DNA from: Acetobacter ghanensis
Lineage (GTDB): Bacteria > Pseudomonadota > Alphaproteobacteria > Acetobacterales > Acetobacteraceae
Assembly: GCF_001499675.1 (NCBI RefSeq)
Contig: NZ_LN609302.1
Span: 1,587,896-1,651,895 of the forward strand
Length of the DNA stretch: 64,000 nt
Reading direction: 5' to 3'
Below are positions 1 through 8,853 of the stretch, in pieces. A program made the position numbers and the translations under genes. Position 1 is the first letter of the stretch. The number at the start of each line of letters is the position of its first letter. The notes under the pieces are model-generated. The model saw nothing but the letters and a program-made list of their open reading frames with translations, did not search any database and was not told the DNA's origin.

Positions 1-27
1 AGCGTGGATCGGAAAATACGAAAATGA
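1..27 (+). CDS. 3' end of an upstream gene, probably cysD (sulfate adenylyltransferase subunit 2)
   Basis: Only the last eight codons are in the window, reading SVDRKIRK and ending in a TGA that overlaps the next ATG as ATGA. The position directly before cysNC and the basic tail, which loosely resembles the S-M-E-K-K-K end of CysD proteins, suggest the small catalytic subunit of ATP sulfurylase. The call rests on context. Eight residues cannot identify a family. Confidence 0.4.
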   Translation, partial: SVDRKIRK

Positions 28-1904
28 GTGATACGATTTCTTCCTCTCAGGATGCCGCAACACCTATCGTCATTGTGGGGCATGTTGACCACGGCAAATC
101 CACGCTGATCGGGCGTCTGCTCCATGACACGGACAACCTGCAGGACGGCAAGGTCGCGCAGATCATTGAATCGTCCAAAAAGCGTGGGCTGAAAATTGAA
201 TGGAGCTTCCTGCTGGACTCCCTCCAGATCGAGCGTGATCAGGGCGTTACGGTGGATTCCACGCGTATTCCTTTCAAGCTGGGGTCGCGCGAATACGTTA
301 TTGTGGATGCGCCGGGACACCGCCAGTTCCTGCGGAACATGATTACGGGTGCAGCCGATGCGGAGGCCGCCGTGCTGGTGGTTGACGCCGTGGAAGGTGC
401 GCGTGAGCAGACCCGCCGTCATGCCATGTTGCTGCACCTTATTGGCATCCGCCATGTCATTGTGCTGCTCAACAAGGTTGACCTGCTCGACTTCGATCAG
501 GCCAAGATTGAAGCCGTCGAGGTTTCGGTGAACGAGCTTCTGGGCAAGCTCGGGCTGGAAGCCGCTTACTTTGTTCCGGCCTCTGCGCGGGATGGGGATA
601 ATATTGCCAGCCGTTCCGACCGTATGCCGTGGTACAAAGGGCCAACTCTGACGGAAGCACTGGCCCGCGTTCCAACGCCGGCGTCCCGCTCCGAACTGGC
701 TTTGCGCTTTCCCGTGCAGGATGTCTATCGGTTTGGGGACAAGCGCTACGTGGCGGGCCGCATTGAGCGTGGTCGAGTGCGTGTGGGCGATACGGTTGTG
801 ATTGGCACGCAGAAAACCCCTGCCCGCATTGCGTCGATCGAAAGCTGGCATACGGCTCCGCATGTTAGCGCAAGTGCTGGACAGTCCATTGCCGTTACGC
901 TTGAGCCGGACGTTATTCCTGACCGTGGTGACCTGCTGCATCACGTCGATACCCCGCCTGCTCAGGCATCCCGCGTGCGTACGCGGCTGTTCTGGCTGCG
1001 GCAGGAGCCTCTGCGCGTGGGGGAAAGCTTCCGCCTGCGTTTGGCAACGGCTGAACATGCCGTAACGGTTACCAGCATTGAGTCCGTTGTTAATCTGGAC
1101 GATCTGACAATGCACCCGGGCACGGAAGTGCCGCCCGAAGGCTTTGCTGAAATTACGCTTTCTGCTGCGGAAAACATTCAGTTCGATGCCTTTGCCCCCG
1201 GTACGCCAGATGGTCGGGGTGTGCTGGTCGATCTCCAGCAGCGTATTGTCGGCGGTGCGCCACTTATTGGCCCTGCGGCTATTGCTGCGGGTGAAAAAGC
1301 CATTCATCCAAGTGCGAGTGCCGTTACAACGCAGGACCGTCAGCGCGTTAAGGGCCACAAAGGGAGTGTGTTCTGGCTGACGGGGCTGTCGGGTGCGGGT
1401 AAAAGCACGCTGGCTCGTGCGGCGGAAAATGCTCTGTTCGCTGCCGGGGTGGATGTCAGTGTGCTGGATGGGGACACGCTCCGCGCAGGGCTGTGCAAGG
1501 ATCTTGGTTTCTCCGAATCCGACCGGACCGAAAATGTCCGCCGAGCAGCAGAGGTAGCCCGTATTCTGCGTGATGCTGGTCAGGTCGTTCTGGTTGCGCT
1601 GATTTCCCCGCTTCGTTCTGACCGGGAACTGGCTCGCCAGATTATTGGCGAAGGGTTTGAGGAAGTGTTTGTGGATGCCGATCTGGGCACCTGCGAGCAG
1701 CGTGATCCCAAAGGCCTGTATGCGGCAGCCCGCGCGGGTAAGATTAGCGGCTTTACGGGTATTGATGCTCCGTACGAAGCACCGGAAGCCCCTGCTCTGC
1801 GTGTGGCGACAGGCAAAGGAAGCGTGGAAAACGCGGTTTCGCAGCTTGTTTCTTTTGTGGAGGCCAGTGTGCGAGCGGGTGGCCGTTCGCGCGCACATTC
1901 CTGA
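24..1904 (+). CDS. cysNC: CysNC: sulfate adenylyltransferase GTPase subunit fused to APS kinase
   Basis: This 626-residue fusion activates sulfate in the cytoplasm. The N-terminal EF-Tu-like GTPase half drives ATP sulfurylase (with CysD) to form APS, and the C-terminal kinase phosphorylates APS to PAPS. The GTPase P-loop GHVDHGKST is at residues 19-27, followed by DAPGH and NKVD motifs. A second P-loop, GLSGAGKST, near 454-462 opens the APS kinase domain, which also shows ISPLRSDR and DPKGLY motifs. The ATG overlaps the upstream stop as ATGA, so translation is probably coupled to the partner subunit. A strong hairpin terminator follows, separating it from the transporter genes. Length and domain order are normal for the fused form (NodQ/CysNC). 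Confidence 0.96.
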   Translation: MSDTISSSQDAATPIVIVGHVDHGKSTLIGRLLHDTDNLQDGKVAQIIESSKKRGLKIEWSFLLDSLQIERDQGVTVDSTRIPFKLGSREYVIVDAPGHRQFLRNMITGAADAEAAVLVVDAVEGAREQTRRHAMLLHLIGIRHVIVLLNKVDLLDFDQAKIEAVEVSVNELLGKLGLEAAYFVPASARDGDNIASRSDRMPWYKGPTLTEALARVPTPASRSELALRFPVQDVYRFGDKRYVAGRIERGRVRVGDTVVIGTQKTPARIASIESWHTAPHVSASAGQSIAVTLEPDVIPDRGDLLHHVDTPPAQASRVRTRLFWLRQEPLRVGESFRLRLATAEHAVTVTSIESVVNLDDLTMHPGTEVPPEGFAEITLSAAENIQFDAFAPGTPDGRGVLVDLQQRIVGGAPLIGPAAIAAGEKAIHPSASAVTTQDRQRVKGHKGSVFWLTGLSGAGKSTLARAAENALFAAGVDVSVLDGDTLRAGLCKDLGFSESDRTENVRRAAEVARILRDAGQVVLVALISPLRSDRELARQIIGEGFEEVFVDADLGTCEQRDPKGLYAAARAGKISGFTGIDAPYEAPEAPALRVATGKGSVENAVSQLVSFVEASVRAGGRSRAHS

Positions 1905-1915
1905 GAACACAGCAG

Positions 1916-1957
1916 AAGTGGCTGCCGGAGCGAGGAAAAGCTCTGGCGGCCACTTTT
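1916..1957 (+). terminator. Intrinsic terminator after cysNC
   Basis: A 16-base-pair stem with two G-U type pairs (left arm 1916-1931, right arm 1940-1955) closes an 8-base loop and runs into TTTT. It lies 12 bases past the cysNC stop and before cysT, so it ends or attenuates the cysD-cysNC transcript. Confidence 0.8.
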
Positions 1958-2027
1958 CAGATAACGTTGTTCGCCTGTAAGGTATGGTTTTGGTCAGGCG
2001 GGCCGGCAGATATATGAGTGCTGTGTT

Positions 2028-2879
2028 ATGACACTGTCACGTCTTGCTTTTTTCAAAGCTGGCGGCTCCGCCCTGCCCGGTTACAGACTATCCCTCACGC
2101 TTACGTTGGTCTGGACGGGTTTCTTTATTGTTCTCCCCCTGTCTACCCTTTTGGTTTACCCTTGGCAGGGTGGACCAGCCGCCATGCTGGCAGCCCTGCA
2201 CGACAGCCGTATGCTGGCGGCATTATGGACCAGCTTTTCGTGCGCTGGCATAGCCGCCGCCTGCAACGTTCCTTTTGGGTTGCTTCTGGCATGGGCGTTG
2301 GCAAGGGGAAATCTCCCCGGCCATCGGTTGGCGGATGCGCTGATTGATCTTCCCCTTGCTCTTCCAACGGCGGTCTCCGGTATTACGCTGGCCACGCTGT
2401 ATGGCCCACATGGCTGGCTTGGAGCTCTGTTGTCCGTTTTTGGGATCAGCGTTTCCTACAACAAGGCCGGTATTGTGCTGGCTCTGATGTTTGTGGGGTT
2501 GCCTTTTGTGGTCCGTGCGGTCGAACCGGTTTTGCGCAATCTGCCGCATGAGTTGGAAGAAGCAGCCCATCTGCTGGGGGCAAGGCCGTGGCAGGTTTTT
2601 GTACGCATTATTGCGGCTCCCCTGCTCCCGGCGCTTATAACGGGTTTTGGTCTCGCCTTTGCGCGTGGCATTGGGGAGTATGGGTCTGTCATCTTCATTG
2701 CGGGTAACCAGCCGTTTAAAAGTGAGATTGCCCCTCTCCTCATTGTTGTGCGGTTGCAGGAGTTTGACTACCCAGGGGCAACGGCCATAGCCTTGGTGCT
2801 TTTGTGTGTCTCGCTTCTCTCTCTGGCTCTTATCGGGGGTGTTCGGCGGCGGTTCGCATTGTGGAGTGAACCAGCATGA
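2028..2879 (+). CDS. cysT: CysT (CysU): sulfate/thiosulfate ABC transporter permease
   Basis: A 283-residue inner-membrane permease of the sulfate/thiosulfate importer. The sequence is strongly hydrophobic with about six predicted membrane segments, beginning near residue 22. The cytoplasmic EAA coupling loop (EEAAHLLGARPWQVF) that contacts the ATPase lies at about residues 180-195. The gene overlaps cysW by the ATGA tetranucleotide (ATG at 2876). No periplasmic binding protein gene (cysP or sbp) lies next to it in this window, which is unusual for a complete importer; it may be encoded elsewhere. Confidence 0.95.
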   Translation: MTLSRLAFFKAGGSALPGYRLSLTLTLVWTGFFIVLPLSTLLVYPWQGGPAAMLAALHDSRMLAALWTSFSCAGIAAACNVPFGLLLAWALARGNLPGHRLADALIDLPLALPTAVSGITLATLYGPHGWLGALLSVFGISVSYNKAGIVLALMFVGLPFVVRAVEPVLRNLPHELEEAAHLLGARPWQVFVRIIAAPLLPALITGFGLAFARGIGEYGSVIFIAGNQPFKSEIAPLLIVVRLQEFDYPGATAIALVLLCVSLLSLALIGGVRRRFALWSEPA

Positions 2880-3679
2880 CCCGTTACGTGGTGTGGGCGG
2901 CAAGCTGGCTGTTTATTCTGCTCGTGTTGGTAACGCCGCCGTTAATGGTGTTAACAGAGGCGCTGAAGGACGGCGTTGCTGCATCGCTGGCCACTTTGTC
3001 TGACCCCGATGCACAGGCTGCTATCTGGCTGACGTTCCGTGTGACGGTTGTCACCGTTATGCTCAATACCATTTTTGGTATTCTGGCCGCTTGGGTGCTG
3101 GTTAAATTTCGTTTTCCCGGTCGGCAGCTCCTCCAGATTCTGGTCGAGCTTCCATTGAGCATATCCCCGGTTGTGTCGGGGCTGGTCTGGTTGTTGCTGT
3201 TTGGCGCACAGGGGTGGTTTGGCCCCTTGCTGGAGCGATGGAATATTCATATCGCTTTCGCCGTGCCGGGTATTATTCTGGCAACGCTGTTTGTTACCCT
3301 GCCTTATGTTGTGCGCACGGTTATGCCGGTTATGGAAGTACAGGGGCGAGATGCGGAAGAAGCCGCTGTGCTGGCTGGTGCGGGTTTCTGGCAGGTTCTG
3401 TGGCATGTGACCCTGCCCGGTGTACGGGGCGCCCTGCTTTCTGGCGTGTTGCTTACAACGGCGCGGGCCTTGGGGGAATTCGGCGCTGTTTCTGTCGTAT
3501 CCGGGCACATTCCCGGCGAGACGGAGACCATGCCGTTGCATATTGAAAATCTATATAACGGGTACCAGTCGGTTGCGGCCTTTACTATGGCAGCCTTGCT
3601 GGCCCTGATGGCCATGAGCGCAGTGCTCCTGCGTTCGGCCCCAGAGTGGATTGCAAGGTTGCAGGAGAAAAAGGCGTGA
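2876..3679 (+). CDS. cysW: CysW: sulfate/thiosulfate ABC transporter permease
   Basis: The second permease half (267 residues), homologous to CysT, with multiple membrane segments and an EAA loop (DAEEAAVLAGAGFWQVL) near residues 160-175. The LTTARALGEFGAVSVVSGHIPGE region is typical of CysW. It starts inside the cysT stop codon (ATGA), and its own TGA overlaps the GTG start of cysA, so the three transporter genes are translationally chained. Confidence 0.95.
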   Translation: MTRYVVWAASWLFILLVLVTPPLMVLTEALKDGVAASLATLSDPDAQAAIWLTFRVTVVTVMLNTIFGILAAWVLVKFRFPGRQLLQILVELPLSISPVVSGLVWLLLFGAQGWFGPLLERWNIHIAFAVPGIILATLFVTLPYVVRTVMPVMEVQGRDAEEAAVLAGAGFWQVLWHVTLPGVRGALLSGVLLTTARALGEFGAVSVVSGHIPGETETMPLHIENLYNGYQSVAAFTMAALLALMAMSAVLLRSAPEWIARLQEKKA

Positions 3680-4740
3680 GTATTGAGGTCTGCAATCTGG
3701 TCAGGTTTGCGCCGGGTACACAGCAGTGTTTGCTGGATAATGTGTCGCTCAAGGTGCCCGATGGTGCATTTGTAGCGTTGGTTGGCCCGTCCGGCGCGGG
3801 CAAGACAACCCTGTTGCGTGCTATTGCGGGGCTTGATGCCTGCAATAGTGGCTCCGTGTTGCTGGATGACCGCCCGATGACCAGCGTAAAGGACCGTGCT
3901 GGTCGTATGGGATTTGTATTCCAGAATTACGCCCTGTTCCCGCATATGACCGTGGCACGTAATATTGCCTTTGGGCTGGATGTGCAGGCTAGGTCAGAGC
4001 GCCCTTCTCGCCCGGAAATTGCCAAACGGGTTGAGGAACTGCTGGAGCTTATGCAGTTGCAGGGGATGGGGAACAAACATCCCGCCAAACTGTCAGGTGG
4101 CCAGCGGCAGCGTGTGGCGCTGGCGCGGGCACTGGCAACGGGGCCGCGTGTCTTGCTGCTGGATGAGCCTTTTGGTGCGTTGGACCCCATTGTCCGACGT
4201 TCTATTCGCACATGGTTGCGTGAACTGCATGATACGCTTGGCCTAACCACTATTCTGGTGACGCATGATCAGGAAGAGGCGCTGGAGGTGGCAGACCGCA
4301 TTGTGGTCATGCAGTCGGGTAAAATCATGCAGGATGCCACTCCAATGGAGTTGGATGAGCAGCCTGCTACGGAATTTGTCATGGAGTTTTTGGGAGAGGC
4401 CGTCTCGTTCGCCGGGGAAGTCCGGCATGGCAACATGATTGTGGACGATGCACTGGTTCTGCCGTTTGCGGTGCCAGAGGGTGTGACCGATGGCCCCGCC
4501 GTTGCAATGATCCGACCATACGAGATGACCATACAAAAACCCTCTTCCGAGCAGGATGTGCTGAGCATTTATGCGGCTCCCAGAGGGACACGGAACGGCT
4601 ATCGGCATTATACACTTCAGGTCGGTGAGCGGATTATTCCGTTCTACCGGCCGGTAGAGGAAGCTGACGTACAGGTTCAGGGTGTTGCGCTGGACATTAG
4701 TCGTTCCCGTTTGTTCCGTCAGGGACGATTGTGTGTATGA
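3676..4740 (+). CDS. cysA: CysA: sulfate/thiosulfate ABC transporter ATP-binding protein
   Basis: ATPase of the sulfate importer, 354 residues from the GTG at 3676. That GTG has AGGAG about 9 bases upstream and overlaps the cysW stop (GTGA). An earlier in-frame ATG at 3646 lies inside cysW and has no comparable site. Walker A GPSGAGKTT is at residues 37-45, the LSGGQ signature at about 139, Walker B LLLDEP at about 160-165 and the switch histidine in THDQEEA at 197. The last 120 residues form the TOBE-like regulatory tail. It should pair with CysT and CysW. Confidence 0.95.
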   Translation: MSIEVCNLVRFAPGTQQCLLDNVSLKVPDGAFVALVGPSGAGKTTLLRAIAGLDACNSGSVLLDDRPMTSVKDRAGRMGFVFQNYALFPHMTVARNIAFGLDVQARSERPSRPEIAKRVEELLELMQLQGMGNKHPAKLSGGQRQRVALARALATGPRVLLLDEPFGALDPIVRRSIRTWLRELHDTLGLTTILVTHDQEEALEVADRIVVMQSGKIMQDATPMELDEQPATEFVMEFLGEAVSFAGEVRHGNMIVDDALVLPFAVPEGVTDGPAVAMIRPYEMTIQKPSSEQDVLSIYAAPRGTRNGYRHYTLQVGERIIPFYRPVEEADVQVQGVALDISRSRLFRQGRLCV

Positions 4741-4815
4741 TACGCGCCTGATGCGTGATATGTTGATGAAGACGAAAATTTATGTAATTTTCTGTCGTGG
4801 AATACGCGGAAAGGT

Positions 4816-5169
4816 ATGAGCGTGGATCGCAGGAATAACCGTCGTGATGCTGAAGGCTGGAGTGTTGTGACAGCCAACCGTTTGCTGGACGGCCGGATTG
4901 TCTGGCTGGACGCACAGGGCAAGTGGCAACTGACTATTAGCTATGCGCACCTCTTCCCCAATGATGGGATGGAAGACGTGCTACGCAACCAGAATGCCCG
5001 TGCAGCCGTAGATGAAGTGGTGGGGATTTATGGCGTGCAGGTTGAGCAGACACCACACGGCCCATGTCCCCGTACTGCGCGCGAGCGTATCCGTGCCGCA
5101 GGACCAAGTGTTCATGCTGAATTTACACCCTTATGGCAGCCTGCCCCCGCTGCGGTAAGTGGTTCCTGA
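4816..5169 (+). CDS. DUF2849 protein of the sulfite reductase operon
   Basis: A 117-residue protein matching the DUF2849 family, which in many alphaproteobacteria sits directly before the nitrite/sulfite reductase gene. A GGAAAGG site lies just before the ATG. The core (VVTANRLLDGRIVWLD, then a segment listing alternating residues up to about 95) is typical; the last 15 residues are variable. There is no signal peptide, so it is probably cytosolic. Its biochemical role is not known to me; the conserved location suggests it helps CysI function or assembly. The gap to cysI is 20 bases. Confidence 0.8.
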   Translation: MSVDRRNNRRDAEGWSVVTANRLLDGRIVWLDAQGKWQLTISYAHLFPNDGMEDVLRNQNARAAVDEVVGIYGVQVEQTPHGPCPRTARERIRAAGPSVHAEFTPLWQPAPAAVSGS

Positions 5170-5189
5170 CTAACCGACGGACCAGAAAC

Positions 5190-6881
5190 ATGCCCCACAC
5201 TCCCCAGCCCCCTACAGATGTCGGCCGGTATGCGTATGACGCGGTTGACCGTGAGTTCCTTAAACAGCGGGTCGAGCAGTTCCGCGATCAGGTGCAACGC
5301 CGGATTGCCGGAGACCTGAGCGAGGATGAATTCAAACCGCTGCGTCTGATGAACGGGCTTTACCTGCAATTGCACGCCTACATGCTGCGGGTGGCCATTC
5401 CCTATGGTATTCTCAGCGCTCATCAGATGCGGACATTAGCGCATATTGCCCGCAAGTATGACCGTGATTATGGGCACTTTACAACGCGCCAGAACATCCA
5501 GTTCAACTGGATTAGGCTGGAAGACACGCCCGATATCCTGAATATTCTGGCGGATGCGGAAATGCATGCCATCCAGACCAGTGGGAACTGCATTCGCAAC
5601 GTCACATCTGACCAGTTTGCCGGTGCGGCGCAGGATGAGGTGCTGGACCCACGTGTACATGCCGAAATTCTACGGCAATGGTCTACCCTGCATCCGGAAT
5701 TTACGTTTTTGCCGCGTAAGTTCAAAATCGCCATTTCGGGCAGTACGCAGGATCGGGTTGCAGCACGCTTCCATGACATAGGGCTTCTGGCGCGCCCGGG
5801 TGCTAATGGCCGCGCCGTTTTTGAGGTCTATGTCGGTGGTGGTTTGGGCCGTACGCCAGTTATTGGCGTAAAATTGCGTGATGACCTGCCAGAAGAAGAT
5901 CTGATTGCGTATCTTGAGGCTGTTCTGCGCGTTTATAACGCCTACGGTCGGCGGGATAACATGTACAAAGCCCGCATCAAAATTCTTGTGCAGGCTCTGG
6001 GGTTGGAGGCTTTTCGGGATCAGGTGAATGCTGAATTCCTGGCCATGGACCGTAGCCGCTACCGTCTGGAGCCAGCGGTGGTCGCGGCCATTCATGCCCG
6101 TTTTGCCAGCCCGGTTTTTGAGGATGCGGCAGCAGCGCCCGCACAACTGGACGCGCAGAAAAAGACAGATCCCGCTTTTGCGGCTTGGGTTAACGCCAAT
6201 ACGCACCCCCACCAGCAGGCAGGGTATTGCAGTGTCACAATTTCCTGCAAACCAGCCGGAGGTATTCCGGGTGATGTCACATCTGCCCAGATGGACCTTC
6301 TGGCGGATCTGGCGGACGCGTATAGCTTTGGTGAGCTGCGGATTACGCATTTGCAGAATGTGGTGTTTGGGCATGTCCGTCAGGACAGGCTGTTTGCGCT
6401 GTGGCAAGTGTTGGAGGCTAACGGTCTGGGAACAGCCAATATTGGTATGATTACCGATATTATTGCATGCCCCGGTCTGGACTATTGCGCACTGGCCAAT
6501 GCACGTTCCATTCCCATCGCGCAAAAACTGAGCCAGCGTTTTTCCAATGCAGCTTTGCAGGAGGAAATCGGGGCTTTGCGCCTGAATATTTCAGGGTGCA
6601 TCAATGCCTGCGGGCATCACCACGCCGGGCATATTGGTATTCTCGGGGTTGATAAACGCGGCGAAGAGGCTTTTCAGATCACGCTGGGGGGGAATGCTGG
6701 AGAGGATGCTTCCATCGGCCAAATCATAGGTTCCGCCATGTCGGAAGATGAAACGGTTGATGCGATTGCCAGAATTGTTGATACGTATCTGGTCCGGCGC
6801 GAACCGGGCGAACGCTTTATAGAAACCTGCCGCCGCCTAGGCGTCGCGCCATTCAAGGACGCAGCTTATGCCACTGCTTGA
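5190..6881 (+). CDS. cysI: CysI: siroheme [4Fe-4S] sulfite (nitrite/sulfite-type) reductase
   Basis: Reduces sulfite to sulfide by six electrons, the last reductive step of sulfate assimilation. The protein has 563 residues from the ATG at 5190; the reading frame is open to 5133, but the extra residues overlap the preceding gene and are not family-like. The FTTRQNIQFNW stretch lies near residue 95, and the Fe-S/siroheme cysteines follow the C-x5-C ... C-x3-C pattern (about C427, C433, C470, C474). The flanking DUF2849 and DUF934 genes favour a sulfite role over nitrite. It overlaps the next gene by 14 bases, implying coupling. Confidence 0.92.
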   Translation: MPHTPQPPTDVGRYAYDAVDREFLKQRVEQFRDQVQRRIAGDLSEDEFKPLRLMNGLYLQLHAYMLRVAIPYGILSAHQMRTLAHIARKYDRDYGHFTTRQNIQFNWIRLEDTPDILNILADAEMHAIQTSGNCIRNVTSDQFAGAAQDEVLDPRVHAEILRQWSTLHPEFTFLPRKFKIAISGSTQDRVAARFHDIGLLARPGANGRAVFEVYVGGGLGRTPVIGVKLRDDLPEEDLIAYLEAVLRVYNAYGRRDNMYKARIKILVQALGLEAFRDQVNAEFLAMDRSRYRLEPAVVAAIHARFASPVFEDAAAAPAQLDAQKKTDPAFAAWVNANTHPHQQAGYCSVTISCKPAGGIPGDVTSAQMDLLADLADAYSFGELRITHLQNVVFGHVRQDRLFALWQVLEANGLGTANIGMITDIIACPGLDYCALANARSIPIAQKLSQRFSNAALQEEIGALRLNISGCINACGHHHAGHIGILGVDKRGEEAFQITLGGNAGEDASIGQIIGSAMSEDETVDAIARIVDTYLVRREPGERFIETCRRLGVAPFKDAAYATA

Positions 6882-7359
6882 GAACGGTCAGATTGTAGAG
6901 GACGGATGGACTCTGGTGCAGGACGATCATGCCCTGCCGGATGGGGATATTCTGGTACCTCTTGCCCGACTGTCCGAAGGGCTTGGTCGTAATGGTAAGG
7001 GGCGTCTGGGTGTAGCACTTAAGCCGGATGAGCGGGTGGAAGAGCTGAAAGAAGCCCTGCCCCGGATTGATCTGGTTAGCCTGACTTTTCCTATCTTCCG
7101 CGATGGTCGTGCTTTTACGCAGGCCCGCTCCTTGCGTGAGCATCTGCATTTTGCAGGGAGTGTGCGTGTAACAGGCCATTTTCTGCCAGACCAGTACGAG
7201 TTTCTGCTGCGCTGTGGGGTCAGTCAGCTTGTTATCCCCGAAGGGAGCGATCCTGCTGTGTGGCAAAAGGCACATGAGCGGATAACAGTGGCGTATCAAC
7301 CTTCTGTGCTGAACGAACGACCAGAAGGGTTTGCATTCAGGCGCTTTCTGTCACCCTGA
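6868..7359 (+). CDS. DUF934 protein of the sulfite reductase operon
   Basis: A 163-residue protein of the DUF934 family, which travels with cysI and cysH in proteobacterial sulfate-assimilation operons. It begins inside the cysI coding end (14-base overlap). The central FPIFRDGRAFTQAR stretch and the following GHFLPDQ segment are the recognisable family core. It has no signal peptide. The activity is unproven in the family as far as I know; the tight link suggests an accessory role for sulfite reduction. It is the last gene before a terminator hairpin. Confidence 0.85.
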   Translation: MPLLENGQIVEDGWTLVQDDHALPDGDILVPLARLSEGLGRNGKGRLGVALKPDERVEELKEALPRIDLVSLTFPIFRDGRAFTQARSLREHLHFAGSVRVTGHFLPDQYEFLLRCGVSQLVIPEGSDPAVWQKAHERITVAYQPSVLNERPEGFAFRRFLSP

Positions 7360-7380
7360 GTGGATGGAAGTGCCAACGTT

Positions 7381-7420
7381 GCAAAAGAGCGCTAGCCTGT
7401 TGGTCCGCTCTTTTGTTGTT
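7381..7420 (+). terminator. Intrinsic terminator closing the sulfate assimilation operon
   Basis: A perfect 10-base-pair stem (left arm 7382-7391, right arm 7406-7415) with a 14-base loop. The right arm itself supplies TTTT and is followed by TTGTT. It lies 22 bases after the DUF934 stop. The rest of the gap up to waaA (about 160 bases) shows no gene I would support. Confidence 0.7.
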
Positions 7421-7581
7421 GGCGCTATCCGGCCCCATAAGGGGTTTGCCTTGCGCGCTATGCGGTGGTTGCTTCTGGGTGTTAAGCATTCCAAGCGGGA
7501 CAAAGTGCAAGAACGGGGCATGAGGCTGCAAATGTACCAGAATATCCGTGGGCAGCGCCTCATAAAACCACAGATTATATT

Positions 7582-8853
7582 GTGATAAAGCGGCAGGCTA
7601 TTAGCCCTTCCCGATCATGGGGAATTGTGGGCACACTTTTGGCTCCGCTGTTGCCATTTTATTTGCGTTGGCGGCAGACCCGCGGGAAGGAAATACCCGC
7701 GCGTGTGCGAGAAAAAATGGGTTTCCCCTCCCATCAACGTCCGGCTGGGCCGTTATTGTGGTTTCATGCGGCCAGTGTGGGAGAAGTCTTATCCATTCTG
7801 CCACTGGTTCAGGCCAGCCTGAGGCAAGACCCAACAGCTACAGCGTTGCTTACAACGGGTACGGTGACAGCCAGCGCCATTGTAAAACAGCGTTTTGAAG
7901 CAGGTCGCGTCATTCATCAGTTTATGCCGTTGGATGTTCCCCGCTGGTGTCAGCGTTTTCTGAACCATTGGACGCCGCAGGTGGCTGTTTTTACCGAGAG
8001 TGAGTTGTGGCCGACCATGTTGGGTTTATGCCATGCCCGCAATCTCTCCGTTGTTTTGGTTAATGGTCGCATGTCGGCGGCTTCCTTCCGGCAGTGGCGT
8101 CGTCTTTCTGGCGTGGCACGTCGGATGCTGGAATGTTTTGCGTGGGTTTCGGCTCGCACGGATGAGGATGCAACGCGCTTTCACGCGTTAGGCGCCGAAG
8201 CTCAACTGCCTCCCGGAGACCTCAAAACTGCGGCGGCTCCCTTGCCGGTTGATGCGCGAGAGTTGGGGCATCTGAAAGGGCTTATTGGTGCACGCCCTGT
8301 ATTCCTTGCGGCCTCTACTCATGAGGGGGAAGAAATGCAGATTGCCCATGCGGCAAACCGTGTACGCCAGACCTTTCCTGACCTTTTGACAATTATTGTG
8401 CCTCGTCACCCCGAGCGTGGCGCGGAAATTGCCGCTCAGTTGGATTTTGCGCCAAGGCGGTCCCAAAAGGCTTTTCCTACCCGGCAGGATATATTTTGGG
8501 TATGCGACACGCTTGGTGAGCTAGGGCTTTTTTTCAGGCTCGCAACCTGTGTGTTTATGGGCAATAGCCTGCCCGCTTGCCATGGGGGGGGACACAATCC
8601 ATTTGAGCCTGCTCGTCTGGGGTGTGTTGTGGCAACAGGGCCAAAGGTTCAGAATTTCACACAGGCATTTCAGGGTTTGCGGAGTTGTGTGGAGGTTGTG
8701 CCAGATGAGCGTGCTCTGGCTGAGTGGGTCGGGCAGATGCTTAGCCACCCGGATGAACGGGTAGAACTAGGGCGGCAGGCACAAGCTATTGCCACAGCAA
8801 ACGCGGCATTGCCCGAGATGCTGGCTCGTCAGATTTTGGCTCTTACATGGTAA
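7582..8853 (+). CDS. waaA: WaaA (KdtA): 3-deoxy-D-manno-octulosonic acid (Kdo) transferase
   Basis: Membrane-associated glycosyltransferase that adds Kdo from CMP-Kdo to the lipid A precursor. The protein has 423 residues with an N-terminal hydrophobic anchor (about 13-30), then the Kdo-transferase segment with FHAASVGE at about 55, TESELWP at about 140 and the HNPFEPA motif near 340. The start is a GTG with only a weak ribosome binding site, so the exact N-terminus is uncertain. Its end overlaps lpxK by 7 bases. It works with KdsA and KdsB, encoded elsewhere in this window. Confidence 0.94.
   Translation: MIKRQAISPSRSWGIVGTLLAPLLPFYLRWRQTRGKEIPARVREKMGFPSHQRPAGPLLWFHAASVGEVLSILPLVQASLRQDPTATALLTTGTVTASAIVKQRFEAGRVIHQFMPLDVPRWCQRFLNHWTPQVAVFTESELWPTMLGLCHARNLSVVLVNGRMSAASFRQWRRLSGVARRMLECFAWVSARTDEDATRFHALGAEAQLPPGDLKTAAAPLPVDARELGHLKGLIGARPVFLAASTHEGEEMQIAHAANRVRQTFPDLLTIIVPRHPERGAEIAAQLDFAPRRSQKAFPTRQDIFWVCDTLGELGLFFRLATCVFMGNSLPACHGGGHNPFEPARLGCVVATGPKVQNFTQAFQGLRSCVEVVPDERALAEWVGQMLSHPDERVELGRQAQAIATANAALPEMLARQILALTW

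Noticed and set aside
7331..7585. 84-codon frame between the DUF934 gene and waaA
   Set aside because: It crosses the terminator hairpin, has no ribosome site and no recognisable sequence.
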